DNA of 64,000 nt, taken from contig JASEVX010000007.1 in the NCBI GenBank assembly GCA_031761405.1, positions 27,926,859-27,990,858 of the forward strand, in the 5' to 3' direction. The notes under the pieces are model-generated. The model saw only the letters and a program-made list of their open reading frames with translations, was not told the origin of the DNA and searched no databases. This DNA comes from Serripes groenlandicus. Its lineage: Eukaryota > Mollusca > Bivalvia > Cardiida > Cardiidae. The position numbers and the translations under genes were made by a program. Below, piece after piece: positions 1 through 9,628 of this stretch. Position 1 is the first letter of the stretch. Each line of letters starts with the position of its first letter.

Positions 1-340
1 TGGTAGAAATGTTCCTTAAGTGACCCTCTAAATAAACTGTTGAAGCCATATTGATTTCGTTGAAAAACAGGGCAGCAAGGCGGCATCAGGAAAGGTGCAA
101 AATGACAAAAACTTTATAATTCCATTCTTATTAAAGTTCTTGTTAGATTTCAAGATATAAATGGCCTTTACTGATAAGCTGTTTCTTGAGAAGTGTCCAC
201 TCCTTTGCAGTTTCATTTACACTCCCTGATAAAATTTTCCCAGATATTTGCAGTTAAATAATCGCTACTAATTTACTATCAATTAGGTGATCGATTTAGG
301 GCCATCTTGGCCCTCTTGTTCCAAGATGTTGTCAAAGTTA
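1..340 (-). mobile_element. Array-bearing hairpin element, family A (left end outside window)
   Basis: Minus-orientation copy running off the left edge. It holds the family A signature (tgttccttaagtgaccctct, then a ttgaagccatattgatt-like stretch) and ends near 322 with the 5' box, read on the minus strand as AACAAGAGGGCCAAGATGGC. A second degenerate monomer follows at about 600-850. A sister copy with the same internal sequence lies at 49945-50340. Family assignment is by sequence similarity; the Helitron-like class is inference. Confidence 0.7.
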
Positions 341-1052
341 TCAGCTGCAGATTTGATGCATTTGGGAAAAGGTTAAGCTCACCTGAGAACATAGTGGGGA
401 TTTAAAATAGTCACTGCCTTGCCACGGTGTCTGTCCATTCTCATTTTCCTACAAAGAATTTAAAACACTCTCCTCCTTAACCAATATCAAAATAATTTCA
501 CATGAATGTTCTGTAGATGGTACTTTTTCAAAACATTAAAAGAAATGAGTTCCTTGAAAAACAGGTTGCCACGGCAATGGAAAGATAAACTTTTAAAATA
601 TTTTTCCCCAAAAGTACTGACCTGTTTATTAGGTGACCCTCTGAAGAAGAAAAAGCCTCTATTGATTGGTTGAAAAATATGGTATAACAGGCGTTATCAG
701 AAAAGGTATAAAATGATAAAACTGTCTTTTGAAAGTGCATGTCTGATTTCAAAAAAGTGCAGCAAAAATATTAGTTAGATGACCCTCTACACAAAAAGTT
801 GTGAAGCCATATTAATTGGTTGAAAAACATGGCCACTAGGCCACACCTGAAAAGAGGTTAATCGCAAAAAAAAGATGAATTTCCTTTCCTGAACTTTTTT
901 GTCCAATTGTATGAGAATTAAGCATTTTCTTTATATGCAATTTCTGCTTTTTGCCAAATTGTTTTTAAAAGTTGTCTCGGATCAAAATGAGGTTTCCTTC
1001 CTTGGACATGACCTTCTTGGATGATATCGTATATATTTTTTATGATTTACAG
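341..1052. repeat. Degenerate repeat tract upstream of the copine exons
   Basis: Contains a MITE right-end fragment near 335-376 (gctgcagatttgatgcattt, then gggaaaaggttaag) and eroded family A monomers (gtgaccctctgaagaagaaa near 630 and a second near 780-850). No coding exon recognised. It is presumably intron of the copine gene, since the exon at 1053 begins with a strong acceptor and an open reading frame that needs upstream exons. Confidence 0.6.
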
Positions 1053-2462
1053 CCATGGAGGTTCTTGATGGGGATGATGTAAGACTGTCTTCCAAAGGTC
1101 GAATTGCAGAGAGAGATATTGTTCAGGTATTTCTTTAACCTACAGTTCCTAGAATGGCTTTCTCCATCCATTTATGTGTTACTTGATTGATTTATTCATA
1201 AACCCTTTCCCACATATATTGTTAAAAACATTGTGGCAAAAAGAGAAATTGCTCATTATGAGCATTTTCTCATTTTTCCAAAATGTTTTCTAAGGATTTC
1301 TGCTGTGGAATCCTCAAAAAGCGTCTGTATGTGGGAAAGCGTTAAAGTTTTACACCATTTTCAACAGTTATATTGTTATATCGGTGACTTCACCTATCCA
1401 TGATCCTTGGGTGACTAACCTGTTCTAAGCTAGGATATTTGTGAAACAAGCTTTTAGATTATATTAATCACACTCGATGTCTGCTTCCTGGAGACTAAAC
1501 CAGTACTCACGCTGTTTGTGTGGAAAATTTCCGAAGTCAGAACCCACTCATCATGGGACTCGAACCGAGGTCCTTTGGTGTGGGATGCCGACACTCTACC
1601 TCTGTACCACTGTCTTCCACTTGACCTTGACTGCCATGAGCAGTGATCAAACCTTCGACACATGGTCTGAAATCCTGTACACTCACCACCTCGCCCAGGC
1701 GGTTTCTTATTGATTACTTGACTGTAAGAACCTGTTATGTTTTAATATGATGTGCATTTTCATCAGATTTGTCAATTTTGGTTCACCATTCACATTCCCG
1801 GTCAGAAGGAAAACATTTATTTTTAGATCATGCATATTTTATACATAACCATTTAACACTTACAGAAGCACTTGACGCATTTGCAGCAGACATCTTTTGA
1901 AAACAATGCAGCAAAGGAGAAATTGCTCATCATTAGCAATTTCTCCTTTTATTGCACAATGTTTTCAATAACTTTGTCATGTTAACAAAGTCTTTTCCGC
2001 AGATTCATACAAAAAATCAGCAGCAAGAAAATATTAAATATTTAGATAAAATTATGGAAAATCTGTCTGAGGGACCTTTTAATTATTGAAAATAGTTGTT
2101 TTTCAAATGTGCTATGGCTTCAGAAGTTTTCAGGGAAAAGGTTAAGAGCAGGCCAAACATCAGGCTTCCTCTAAGATTGGACTGGCAATTCTTTGTCTAC
2201 AGTTGTTGAAAATGACCATATGGTTATATTGACCTACATTTGAGCTTGTACTTTATTCCAGTTTGTCCCATTCAATGAGTTTAAAGGTTGTCATGGAGAG
2301 GAACCAGGTGCAGTACAGGCTAAATTAGCCCAGGCCGTGTTGGAAGAGATTCCCGACCAGTTCCTGTCTTATATGAAGTCTCGAAAGATCAGGCCTAAAC
2401 CACCATTACAAAGACAGCTGACCATTTCTTCCATACATTCACTTCCACCGTCTGAGCATTGA
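1053..2462 (+). CDS. Copine, last two coding exons (partial, 5' part outside window)
   Basis: Two exons with matching phase: 1053-1126 (after tttacag, before gtattt) and 2262-2462 (after tattccag, ending in TGA). Together they encode about 91 residues. Motifs: [20 protein letters not shown], then [13 protein letters not shown], then [15 protein letters not shown] and a proline-rich end. This is the characteristic end of the copine A (von Willebrand A-like) domain, including the DIVQFVPF strand and the [10 protein letters not shown] helix. Copines are calcium-dependent phospholipid-binding proteins with two N-terminal C2 domains and a C-terminal A domain that recruits partners to membranes; the C2 domains would lie upstream of the window. 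Which copine paralogue this is cannot be judged from the tail alone, so no symbol is given. The intron carries a MITE, a SINE and a composite MITE. Confidence 0.9.
1198..1345. mobile_element. TTAA-type MITE, internally deleted copy
   Basis: Ends aaccctttcccacatata and tatgtgggaaagcgttaa with the inner cattgtggcaaaaagagaaa core retained. It is shorter (148 bp) than the usual ~215-235 bp. It lies in the copine intron and abuts the tail of the SINE at 1346-1650, whose gattgat motif is on the other side of the MITE, so it probably landed in the SINE tail. Confidence 0.8.
1346..1650 (-). mobile_element. tRNA-derived SINE
   Basis: Read on the minus strand, a tRNA-like head at about 1625-1555 has an A-box-like TGGTACAGAGGTAGAGTGTC and a B box GGTTCGAGTCC. 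It is followed by a tRNA-unrelated body and the molluscan-type tail that appears on the plus strand as attttcaacagttatatt. The spacing of the boxes fits a pol III promoter. The body identifies it as a SINE and not a tRNA gene, and the same tail recurs near 20384, 53216, 59762 and 61738. Confidence 0.75.
1853..2146. mobile_element. Composite/degenerate TTAA-type MITEs
   Basis: Starts aacacttacagaagcacttg, has the palindromic core gagaaattgctcatcattag then caatttctcctttta, and ends gttttcagggaaaaggttaa. An extra internal piece (tttccgcagattcatac, gaaaatctgtctgag) indicates two overlapping or nested old copies. It lies in the last copine intron, about 115 bp before the final exon. Confidence 0.6.
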
Positions 2463-2580
2463 AAAAATACTTATTTTAAAATGCTGTAAGAAGTGTAGCC
2501 TTTTCTGTAACCTTTACCTCATACTAGCATTTTATGCCTCTTCACAGCTTGTTTGAATAAGGTGTGGATTTTCCTTCATT

Positions 2581-2795
2581 TTAACCCTTTCCCTCATACG
2601 ACAATTCTGCAGCAGACGACACAAAACATAGAAAATCTCCATAATGGAATGGATAACATATGACAAAAAGTGGAAAACATTGTGGCAAAAGGAGAAATTG
2701 CAAGTTTTGTGCAATTTCTTCTTTTGTCACTATGTTTTCTAAAAGCCGAATGCTGCAGAGGCGTCAGAAAGCGTCTATATGAGGGAAAGGGTTAA
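2581..2795 (+). mobile_element. TTAA-type MITE, full-length copy
   Basis: Bounded by TTAA on both sides. TIRs are TTAACCCTTTCCCTCATA on the left and TATGAGGGAAAGGGTTAA on the right. The interior has imperfect inverted symmetry: ctgcagcagacg near one end, gtctgctgcag-like near the other, and a core gagaaattgc/gcaatttcttc. No coding capacity. TTAA target duplications with a CCC-starting TIR are typical of piggyBac-superfamily elements (family knowledge); no transposase source is seen in the window. It lies just after the copine stop codon. Confidence 0.9.
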
Positions 2796-2888
2796 GGCTT
2801 GCCTAGGATCAAAACTTCAAACCTCCCCTTGCAGCCATTTTGATTGGCAACTTTATTACATGTTAAAAAGAGAAAGATAAGATAAAAT

Positions 2889-3121
2889 ATCTTTCCCACA
2901 TACAACAAATCTGCAGCAGACGACTTTGAAAACATCTGGTCAAATATATGGAAACTCTATAGAGATATATATGACAGACCAATTATTGAAAAAAAAATGA
3001 AAACATCGTTGTAAAACGACAAATTGCTCGTTTTGACCAATTTTTCCTTTCCCCACAAAGTTTTAAAAAGTTGTCTGCTGCAGAGACGTTGGAAAGCGTA
3101 TATACGTGGGAAAGGTTTTAA
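2889..3121 (+). mobile_element. TTAA-type MITE, diverged copy
   Basis: Ends tctttcccacatacaac and tacgtgggaaaggttttaa with the ctgcagcagacgactttgaa stretch and the palindromic core at 3019-3050. It is the usual length for the family, but both terminal TTAA motifs are altered. Confidence 0.8.
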
Positions 3122-3653
3122 CAGCTACATGTACAAAAAGAAATGATTCAAGCCGCTGACAAAATCATACATAACAAAATCTTCAGCAAAATATGGCTGT
3201 TATAAATACTAAAATTTCATTGTGTATCATAATTGTCACATTTTTTTTAATATATTCTATTAGCTCTAATCGCTTTTTAAGGTGAAATAGGCGATCATAT
3301 AAACATGAAATTTGCCTATCAAATTGAACAACTGTTTATTACGGTAACAGGGGAGGTAATTAGTGTAGTCCAGAAATTACGTATAGGGGTTGTTTTTAAT
3401 CGGGGGTTTAACACCATTTTCAACATTATTTTAGTTATATCATGGTAACATTTCTCTTATTCATGATCCCTGGGTAAACAAACCAGTACTAGGAACTATG
3501 TATAGAGCTAGTTTGAAATCTGATCATGATCTTCAGATGAAAATTTCTTCCTTGCTGATTGTCACACCTTTGACAAAGTAATAGTAAAAGTGCCCAACAC
3601 ATAAAGCAGACAATTTAATCCCAATATGAACTTCCTTCCAAAATGCATACATT
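3122..3653. other. Non-coding tract with a SINE-tail fragment
   Basis: No gene recognised. Positions 3405-3500 match the SINE body or tail seen elsewhere (gtttaacaccattttcaac, then ttatatcatgg and tcatgatccctggg). The rest is AT-rich sequence without structure I can name. Confidence 0.5.
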
Positions 3654-4045
3654 TTAACCCTTACCTAAAAAGAAAGAATCTGCTGCAGATGACTTTGAAA
3701 ACATTTTATATGAAGAAGAAAAAAGGAAAATTTCATTAACTCTTTCAGCGCCAAAGGCAATATTGAGGTTTTTTGCAAACTATACTGATTCAGGTGAGTC
3801 AGCTCGTAATGAGCTGTCTCACCTGAAATCAGCATTGTTTGCATTTAAGTTATCAAAATAGTCCAAAACTATTATTTCATGAGAACTGGAGACGCCCTGT
3901 TTTGAACATGGAAGAGACTACTTTAAACAATTTGGCGCTGAAAGAGTTAAAGGAAAGTATGATTATTGAAAAGATTTCAAAACAATGCAGCAAGAACAGA
4001 CTTATTATTTTGTTCCTTTTGTCACAATGTTTTCAAAACTATGCC
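3654..4045. mobile_element. TTAA-type MITE interrupted by a second TTAA MITE
   Basis: The outer element starts at TTAACCCTTACC (3654), continues with atctgctgcagatgactttg and aaaaggaaaatttca, is interrupted at 3736, and resumes at 3951 with aggaaagtatgattattgaa, then ttttgtcacaatgttttca. Its right TIR is missing or eroded. The inner element is listed separately. Confidence 0.75.
3736..3950. mobile_element. Second-family MITE, 20-bp perfect TIR, TTAA duplication
   Basis: Left end TTAACTCTTTCAGCGCCAAA and right end its exact reverse complement, with TTAA at both borders (215 bp). The interior holds a hairpin, gctcgtaatgagc, flanked by gattcaggtgagtcagct/gtctcacctgaaatc. It is inserted into the outer MITE 3654-4045. 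The TIR differs from the common CCCTTTCCC family, but the TTAA target is the same, so it probably used the same class of transposase. Confidence 0.85.
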
Positions 4046-4264
4046 AATTTATACTTCCAACTTTCTTGATGTGACTTGTTTAAGATGTTATCACAGCAGA
4101 CATCTCATATATCATGAGATAAATGTTTAAGTTATTACATATGTTACAGTTTTACGTGTATCTCATATAAAACAATAGATCTGATCTTATCACTATTTAT
4201 ATCACTTATCTGGTTTTATTAGCAGTTGTTCTCTTTTGAGCGATGTCACAATCTCTTCCCCATA

Positions 4265-4433
4265 TTAACCCTTTCCCACATACAACAAATCTGAAATTAA
4301 CAACTTTTAAAATAAATGAGATTATGAATAATGATAGGAATTAAAAACAAAGAGCAATATCTCCTTTTGCCACAATGTTTTGAACAGTTGTCTGCTGCAT
4401 ATTTGTCAAAATATGTTGGAAAGAATAAATTAA
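4265..4433 (+). mobile_element. TTAA-type MITE, diverged copy
   Basis: Left end ttaaccctttcccacatac at 4265. The right end is degraded (atgttggaaagaataaatta). Shortened interior with caatatctccttttgccac. No coding content. Confidence 0.7.
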
Positions 4434-4510
4434 GAAAAACAATGATATTGACCACATCTCAAAAACCCTATCCTTTTGAAGTTTTTTAATAACTTGGAAT
4501 TAGGATCGAA

Positions 4511-4774
4511 TCACATACCGGTACCTGGAACATTTTGGTCAAAACCATTACCCAGACGTTTCGAGGATGCTTGAATGACTTGATTGCAAACCGGGAAGAT
4601 CCTAATCAAATTGCATGCAGATGCAGGCCAATCTGGATCTTCATTGTTCACAAAATCCAAAACAATTGTTTTCGGCAAGTGGCTGTTGTTGCATTTGTGT
4701 GAGATACATTTTTTAGCTTGAATTATTTCAGAGAATATGAGAGCTATTGTTAACGCCGTGTGGAAGCGCAGCAT
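4511..4774 (-). CDS. Candidate first exon or small gene for a secreted protein (unrecognised)
   Basis: An 87-codon minus-strand ORF whose N-terminus reads MLRFHTALTIALIFSEIIQA, a good signal-peptide pattern (basic n-region, hydrophobic core, small residue at -1), followed by a cysteine-bearing segment (KKCISHKCNN, DPDWPASACNLIRIFPVCNQ). The composition is unlike the repeats around it and no repeat copy of it is seen in the window. Near its end a possible splice donor, accg|gtatgt, would truncate the exon at about 4519, so it may be the first exon of a longer gene. No downstream exon was found between 2463 and 4500. I do not recognise the family. It could also be a chance ORF. Confidence 0.3.
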   Translation of the reverse strand: MLRFHTALTIALIFSEIIQAKKCISHKCNNSHLPKTIVLDFVNNEDPDWPASACNLIRIFPVCNQVIQASSKRLGNGFDQNVPGTGM

Positions 4775-5990
4775 CAGTATGGGATAGGTTTTAATTTTGT
4801 ACCATGGGGTGACGTAATCGAAAAGGGAGCAACCAACATTATTATTGTTAAGAAAAACTCTTTGTTATATGTTTGAAAAAAAACAACCTTTATGAATAAA
4901 TAAATTGTATAAAATGATTTAAGAAACAGCTAGATACAAAATACGTATGTCTTCTACCGTTATTACAAAACTTTAGACACATGTAATGAGTATTTAATAA
5001 GTTTCCCCTAACTTCCTCGGATATGCTTTTTTAATAATTTGGTTTACGACCCGATTCATCAAAGCTCAGAAAAAAGTTTCTGGCGATGTTTATGCCTATT
5101 TACAATATTGAGATTTTTAAATAAATGGGTAATCTTTAAAAAATCAATGATGATTCATTTTAATTACTTCATACAACAGGATAATTCTAGAAACTGTTTA
5201 AACAACGTTAACCCAACTATGCAATAGGCATGGTCGTTACGTGACCCGTTCATTTATTTGTAAATGCAGCATGTCATCGCTTGGAGATTTTGGTCATTCT
5301 TATTTAATAGACGACAAGGTGTCATCGGTTCCCATAGAGAAATTAAGTTAAGCTTCCGTTATGAATATTTCGCTGTTTTCACGATTTCATCCGCTTCTAA
5401 AATTCATTGGATTCGTTCCCGGTTTTTCATGTTTCGTTCGAGATTAACGATTCATACCGACTGATTTTCGCTCTTTGCTCTTGGGGAACTGACTTGACCA
5501 TTTTCTTTTGTTTATTTTTCAGTTTTTTACTGGCATGTTCAAAACGATTAAAGTGACACAACAAACAAACAAAACAGACTTAACAATTCTTGCTATATGT
5601 TGACTATACATGTGAACTTTCATAATGCTCAATCTTGATCATAAATATCTTTCTTTTTTTTTTAATTACTTGACATTTTTTGTTTATATACTTCCGTTTT
5701 TGCTATCATACTTCTGCTAAACTGGAAGGAGAATAGACTTCCCTCTCTCCTTCCAAAGCTTGTGTCACACTTAACTTATAACTAGAGGCAATAAACCTTA
5801 ATATATTATGTTAATATTTAAGCACCTTTTTTTTTGTCTAATTGATCTAATTAGAGGATTTAAAACTTCAGGTTGTATGACATATTATAGTTGCAGTGAA
5901 TGTTAAACAAGCCGTAAACCAAATGGTTGCAGGACTAAACTTGTCATTTCACGACATTTCACATGCTGAATATCACATAGATCGTAGCAT
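4775..5990. other. Unassigned AT-rich tract
   Basis: No repeat family, RNA gene or exon recognised. Two short plus-strand ORFs (5039-5227, 5264-5464) lack domain features or splice context. This is one of the few longer stretches free of the repeats that fill the window. As it lies upstream of the minus-strand candidate exon at 4774, it could hold that gene's promoter if the gene is real. Confidence 0.4.
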
Positions 5991-6226
5991 ATAAAACGTT
6001 TAATCCCTACGTCAATATTGACCCTTTCTGCTCTTAGTAACCTTTTTATATAGGCTATGGTAGCCAGGTGAGCAATATTGGCATATCTTGACCTTGTTTA
6101 AAATAAAGGGACATTTGGCCTTCTTGTTAGAAATATTTACATCCTGTCTGCTTGCACTCTCACACCTATGTAAACAATCAAGTAAGATAACTCTATCCTG
6201 CATAGAATGTAAATAATGGCCCTTTT

Positions 6227-7686
6227 TATGCCCCCCCGGAATCTCCGATTCGGGGGGCATATAGTTTTTGGCCTGTCTGTTGGTCTGCACGTCTGTCTGT
6301 CTGTCTGTCTGTCTGCACAAAAAAAACTTTTAACCTTGACCACTACTTTTGAACCATAACAGGTACGGCTACCATATTTCACATGTGTATTCCTTGTGAC
6401 ATGACCTTTCTGTCAGTACCAAAATGTTTGATCTTGCGACCTTGACCTTTGACCTAGATGTAGTTTATGGCCTGTCTGCACGAAAAAAACTTTAACCTTG
6501 ACCACTACTTTTGAACCATAACAGGTACAGCTACCATATTTCACATGTGTATTCCTTGTGACATTACCTTTCTGTCAGTACCAAAATGTTTGACCTTGCG
6601 ACCTTGACCTTTGACCTAGATGTTGCCATTCTCGAAAAAAACTTTAACCTTGGCCATTACTTTTGAACCATAACAGGTACGGCTACCATATTTCACATGT
6701 GTATTCCTTGTGACATGACCTTTCTGTCAGTACCAACATGTTTGACCTTGCGACCTTGACCTTTGACCTAGATGTAGTTTTTGGCCTGTCTGCACGAAAA
6801 AAACTTTAACCTTGACCACTTCTTTTGAACCATAACAGGTACGGCTACCATATTTCACATGTGTATTCCTTGTGACATTACCTTTCTGTCAGTACCAAAA
6901 TGTTTGACCTTGCGACCTTGACCTTTGACCTAGATGTTGCCATTCTCGAAAAAAACTTTAACCTTGGCCATTACTTTTGAACCATAACAGGTACGGCTAC
7001 CATATTTCCTTGTGACATTACCTTTCTGTCAGTACCAAAATGTTTGACCTTGCGACCTTGACCTTTGACCTAGATGTTGCCATTCTCGAAAAAAACTTTA
7101 ACCTTGGCCATTACTTTTGAACCATAACAGGTACGGCTACCATATTTCACATGTGTATTCCTTGTGACATGACCTTTCTGTCAGTACCAACATTTTTGAC
7201 CTTGCGACCTTGACCTTTGACCTAGATGTTGCCATTCTCGAAAAAAACTTTAACCTTGGCCATTACTTTTGAACCATAACAGATACGGCTACCATATTTC
7301 ACATGTGTATTCCTTGTGACATGACCTTTCTGTCAGTATCAACATTTTTGACCTTGCGACCTTGACCTTTGACCTAGATGTTGCCATTCTCAATTTTGTT
7401 TTTAACCTTCCCCACTACTTTTGAACCATAACAGGTAAGGCTACCATATTTCACATGTGTATACCTTGTGACATGACCTTTCTGTCAGTACCAAAATTGT
7501 TCACCTTGCGACCTTGACCTTTGACCTAGATGTTGCCATTCTCGAAAAAAACTTTAACCTTGACCACTACTTTTGAACCATAACAGGTACGGCTACCATA
7601 TTTCACATGTGTATTCCTTGTGACATGACCTTTCTGTCAGTACCAACCATTGGGGGGCATCAGTGTTTCACAAACACATCTTGTTT
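6227..7686 (-). mobile_element. Array-bearing hairpin element, family B (DR1 array)
   Basis: Left border is the hairpin tatgcccccccggaatctcc/gattcggggggcata (6227-6262), followed by a (GTCT)n microsatellite and about nine tandem monomers of ~130-165 bp. Each monomer has ctttaaccttgaccactac, ttttgaaccataacagg, cacatgtgtattccttgtga and gaccttgacctttgaccta. The right border is ggggggcatcagtgtttcac, aaacacatcttgttt. Orientation is minus, the hairpin being the 3' end. Eight monomers carry the exact 13-mer TGACCTTTGACCT. It is inserted in family L at a T-rich site. A second full copy is at 33274-34776. Confidence 0.85.
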
Positions 7687-7862
7687 TGCTTAGAAATTCT
7701 GGTTTAAATTTTACGTGCAACTACATTAAGAATTTATATCTCAGTAACTATGTGTTGCATTGTATTGAAACTTTATACAAATCTTCCCAACCATCACACA
7801 CATGTTAACAATCAAGTTAGATAACTCTATCCTGCATATTATGTTAATTATGGCCCTCTTTG

Positions 7863-8117
7863 TTTTTGGCCGATTGCTCTAGCAATTCCGGTCTATAGAT
7901 TGGCGATGTCTGTCTGTCTGTCCGTCAACATTTTGGTTAAAGTTTCAGGTTGAGGCAAAATCTCAGCACTGGAAAGGGTTACAAACTTGAAACTTTGCCT
8001 GAAGGTAACCAGTAACAAATTCTATTGATTTCTATGGTTACCTTGACCTTGGTTTGTTGATTTTCAAGGTCAAATTGCCCACAATCCGGCCTTACCGTCT
8101 TCAGCGGTTTCTTGTTT
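7863..8117 (-). mobile_element. Short hairpin element, family K
   Basis: Left hairpin ggccgattgctctagcaatt ccgg, then (TCTG)n tccgtcaac, a single body unit, and right border cttcagcggtttcttgttta, i.e. minus-strand 5' box AAACAAGAAACCGC. At 255 bp it is the smallest element with the complete plan (5' box, microsatellite, 3' hairpin). It is inserted in the second family L monomer. Confidence 0.65.
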
Positions 8118-8714
8118 ATTGAAATTCTGGTTTAAGTTTTGTGTGCAACTACAATTAGAGTTCATATGGCAGTAACTACTAAATGCATTGCATTTAAACT
8201 TTAGGCAAACTTGTTATTTGGCTTAAAAATTCTGGTTTAAGTTTTGCATGCAACTACATTAGAGTCTTTATCTCAGTAACTAATAATACGGACGGCTCTT
8301 GTTTTACTTAGAGTATTATAATAATAATTAATTTAATTTATTCTTGTTTATTCAGTTAATTTTTAATGATGATATACCGTGCACATGTTTTTATATATGT
8401 AATAATTATGTATGATGTAATTATAGAGCTACTTATTTACATACTCAAAACTGTATTATACGCATAACATGACAGACAGAAATGACATACATGTTGAAGA
8501 CTTAAACTAGCCCTAAGCAAAAGATACACCAAATGAACAGCTGGATTAATCCATTCTTCTATTAGAGGAATTAAAAGGTATAAAAGTATAACAAATATGA
8601 CTGCTTACTCTTTGGTTATTTGGGAATGGAAACTGTCAAATCTGTCAATTCTCTCTGAAATTGTGTCTAGAGTCAAAGCTCGAGATAAGGGGAGTTTTTT
8701 ACGTTCTTAAAACC

Positions 8715-8810
8715 TTATTTTACCCTTTAATCCTATGATGTGGGTACTCAAAAGTATTGTCTCAATGAGATGATTGTTTTGAGTACCCACATCATAGGGT
8801 TTGGTTTGAT
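8715..8810. repeat. Long perfect hairpin (palindromic MITE)
   Basis: The arms ctatgatgtgggtactcaaa and its reverse complement (8732-8753 and 8777-8798) flank a short loop containing gtctcaatgagatga. Related hairpins occur at 28812-28850, 35393-35460 and 62366-62444, so this is a dispersed family and not a unique regulatory structure. Confidence 0.7.
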
Positions 8811-9061
8811 GATACGCGAGATATTACGGTATCCTTTTGCCACAATGTGTTCCAAATGTCGTCTGTTGATGAGGTGTCAGAAAGATTCCCTTTGTGGGAA
8901 AGGGATAACCATTATAACTAAATACTTTAGACTAGTCTACTTCGAAAACATGAGAACCGAATATTGGAAGTTAGGATAAAATGCTTGTTTTAAACAACTT
9001 CTCCTTTTACCATGATGCTTTTAAAAGTGGTCTGCTGCAGGGAATCCAAATGTTGTCTTTA

Positions 9062-9291
9062 TCAACCCTTTTCCTCATACAACAATTTTGCAGCAGACGA
9101 CTTTGAACATATTTTGTCATAAAATGGAAAATCTCTATAATTGAATGGATAACCTATGACTAAAAGTGGAAAACATTGTGGCAAAAGGAGAAATTGCTCG
9201 TTTTGAGCAATTTCTTCTATTGTCACTATGTTTTCAAAAAGCCGTCTGCTGCAGAGGCGTCAGAAAGCGTCTATATGAGGGAAAGGGTTAA
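9062..9291 (+). mobile_element. TTAA-type MITE, full-length copy
   Basis: Left end TCAACCCTTTTCCTCATAC, right end TATGAGGGAAAGGGTTAA. Interior nearly identical to the copies at 9371 and 50609, which suggests recent amplification of this subfamily. Confidence 0.9.
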
Positions 9292-9344
9292 GGGAAATAG
9301 ATGTAAAATTGTGTGCCATTGTAGTTGTGATATTTCTTGTATAT

Positions 9345-9626
9345 TTAATAGTCATGAAATAATAAGATTATTAACCCTTTCCCTCATACGACATTTCTGC
9401 AGCAGACGACTTTGAATGTATTTTGTCAAAACATAGAAAATCTCCATAATTGAATGGATAACCTATGACAAAAAGTGGAAAACATTGTGGCAAAAGGAGA
9501 AATTGCACGTTTTGTGCAATTTCTTCTTTTGTCACTATGTTTTCAAAAAGCCGTCTGCTGCAGAGGCGTCAGAAAGCGTCTATATGAGGGAAAGGGTTAA
9601 TAGTCATGAAATAATAAGATTATTAA
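9345..9626. repeat. 30-bp direct repeat flanking a MITE
   Basis: Positions 9345-9374 and 9597-9626 are identical (ttaatagtcatgaaataata followed by agattattaa), and both begin and end with TTAA. The MITE 9371-9600 lies exactly between them and shares the inner TTAA of each copy. The repeat is longer than the 4-bp duplication of the family, so another event is required. Confidence 0.85.
9371..9600 (+). mobile_element. TTAA-type MITE, full-length copy between 30-bp repeats
   Basis: TTAA at both borders. TIRs ttaaccctttccctcatac and tatgagggaaagggttaa; 230 bp. The interior matches 2581-2795 closely. Confidence 0.9.
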
Positions 9627-9628
9627 AA

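Larger units (their letters stand above)
6070..8310 (-). mobile_element. Array-bearing element, family L, interrupted twice
   Basis: Host array with monomer landmarks caccatg/caatcaagtaagataactc, tcctgcata, atggccctttt, gaaattctggtttaagtttt and aactacattagag. It ends near 8300 with ggacggctcttgtttt, the minus-strand 5' box. Two other elements (6227-7686 and 7863-8117) are inserted at the same point of consecutive monomers. A related uninterrupted piece is at 29760-30072. Confidence 0.6.

Noticed and set aside
1555..1640. tRNA gene on the minus strand
   Set aside because: A and B boxes are present, but the acceptor and anticodon arms do not pair and the sequence continues into a shared SINE body.
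6012..6382. Minus-strand ORFs rich in QTDRQTD repeats
   Set aside because: They translate the (GTCT)n microsatellite at the 3' end of the family B element. The same peptide appears at 33233-33430.
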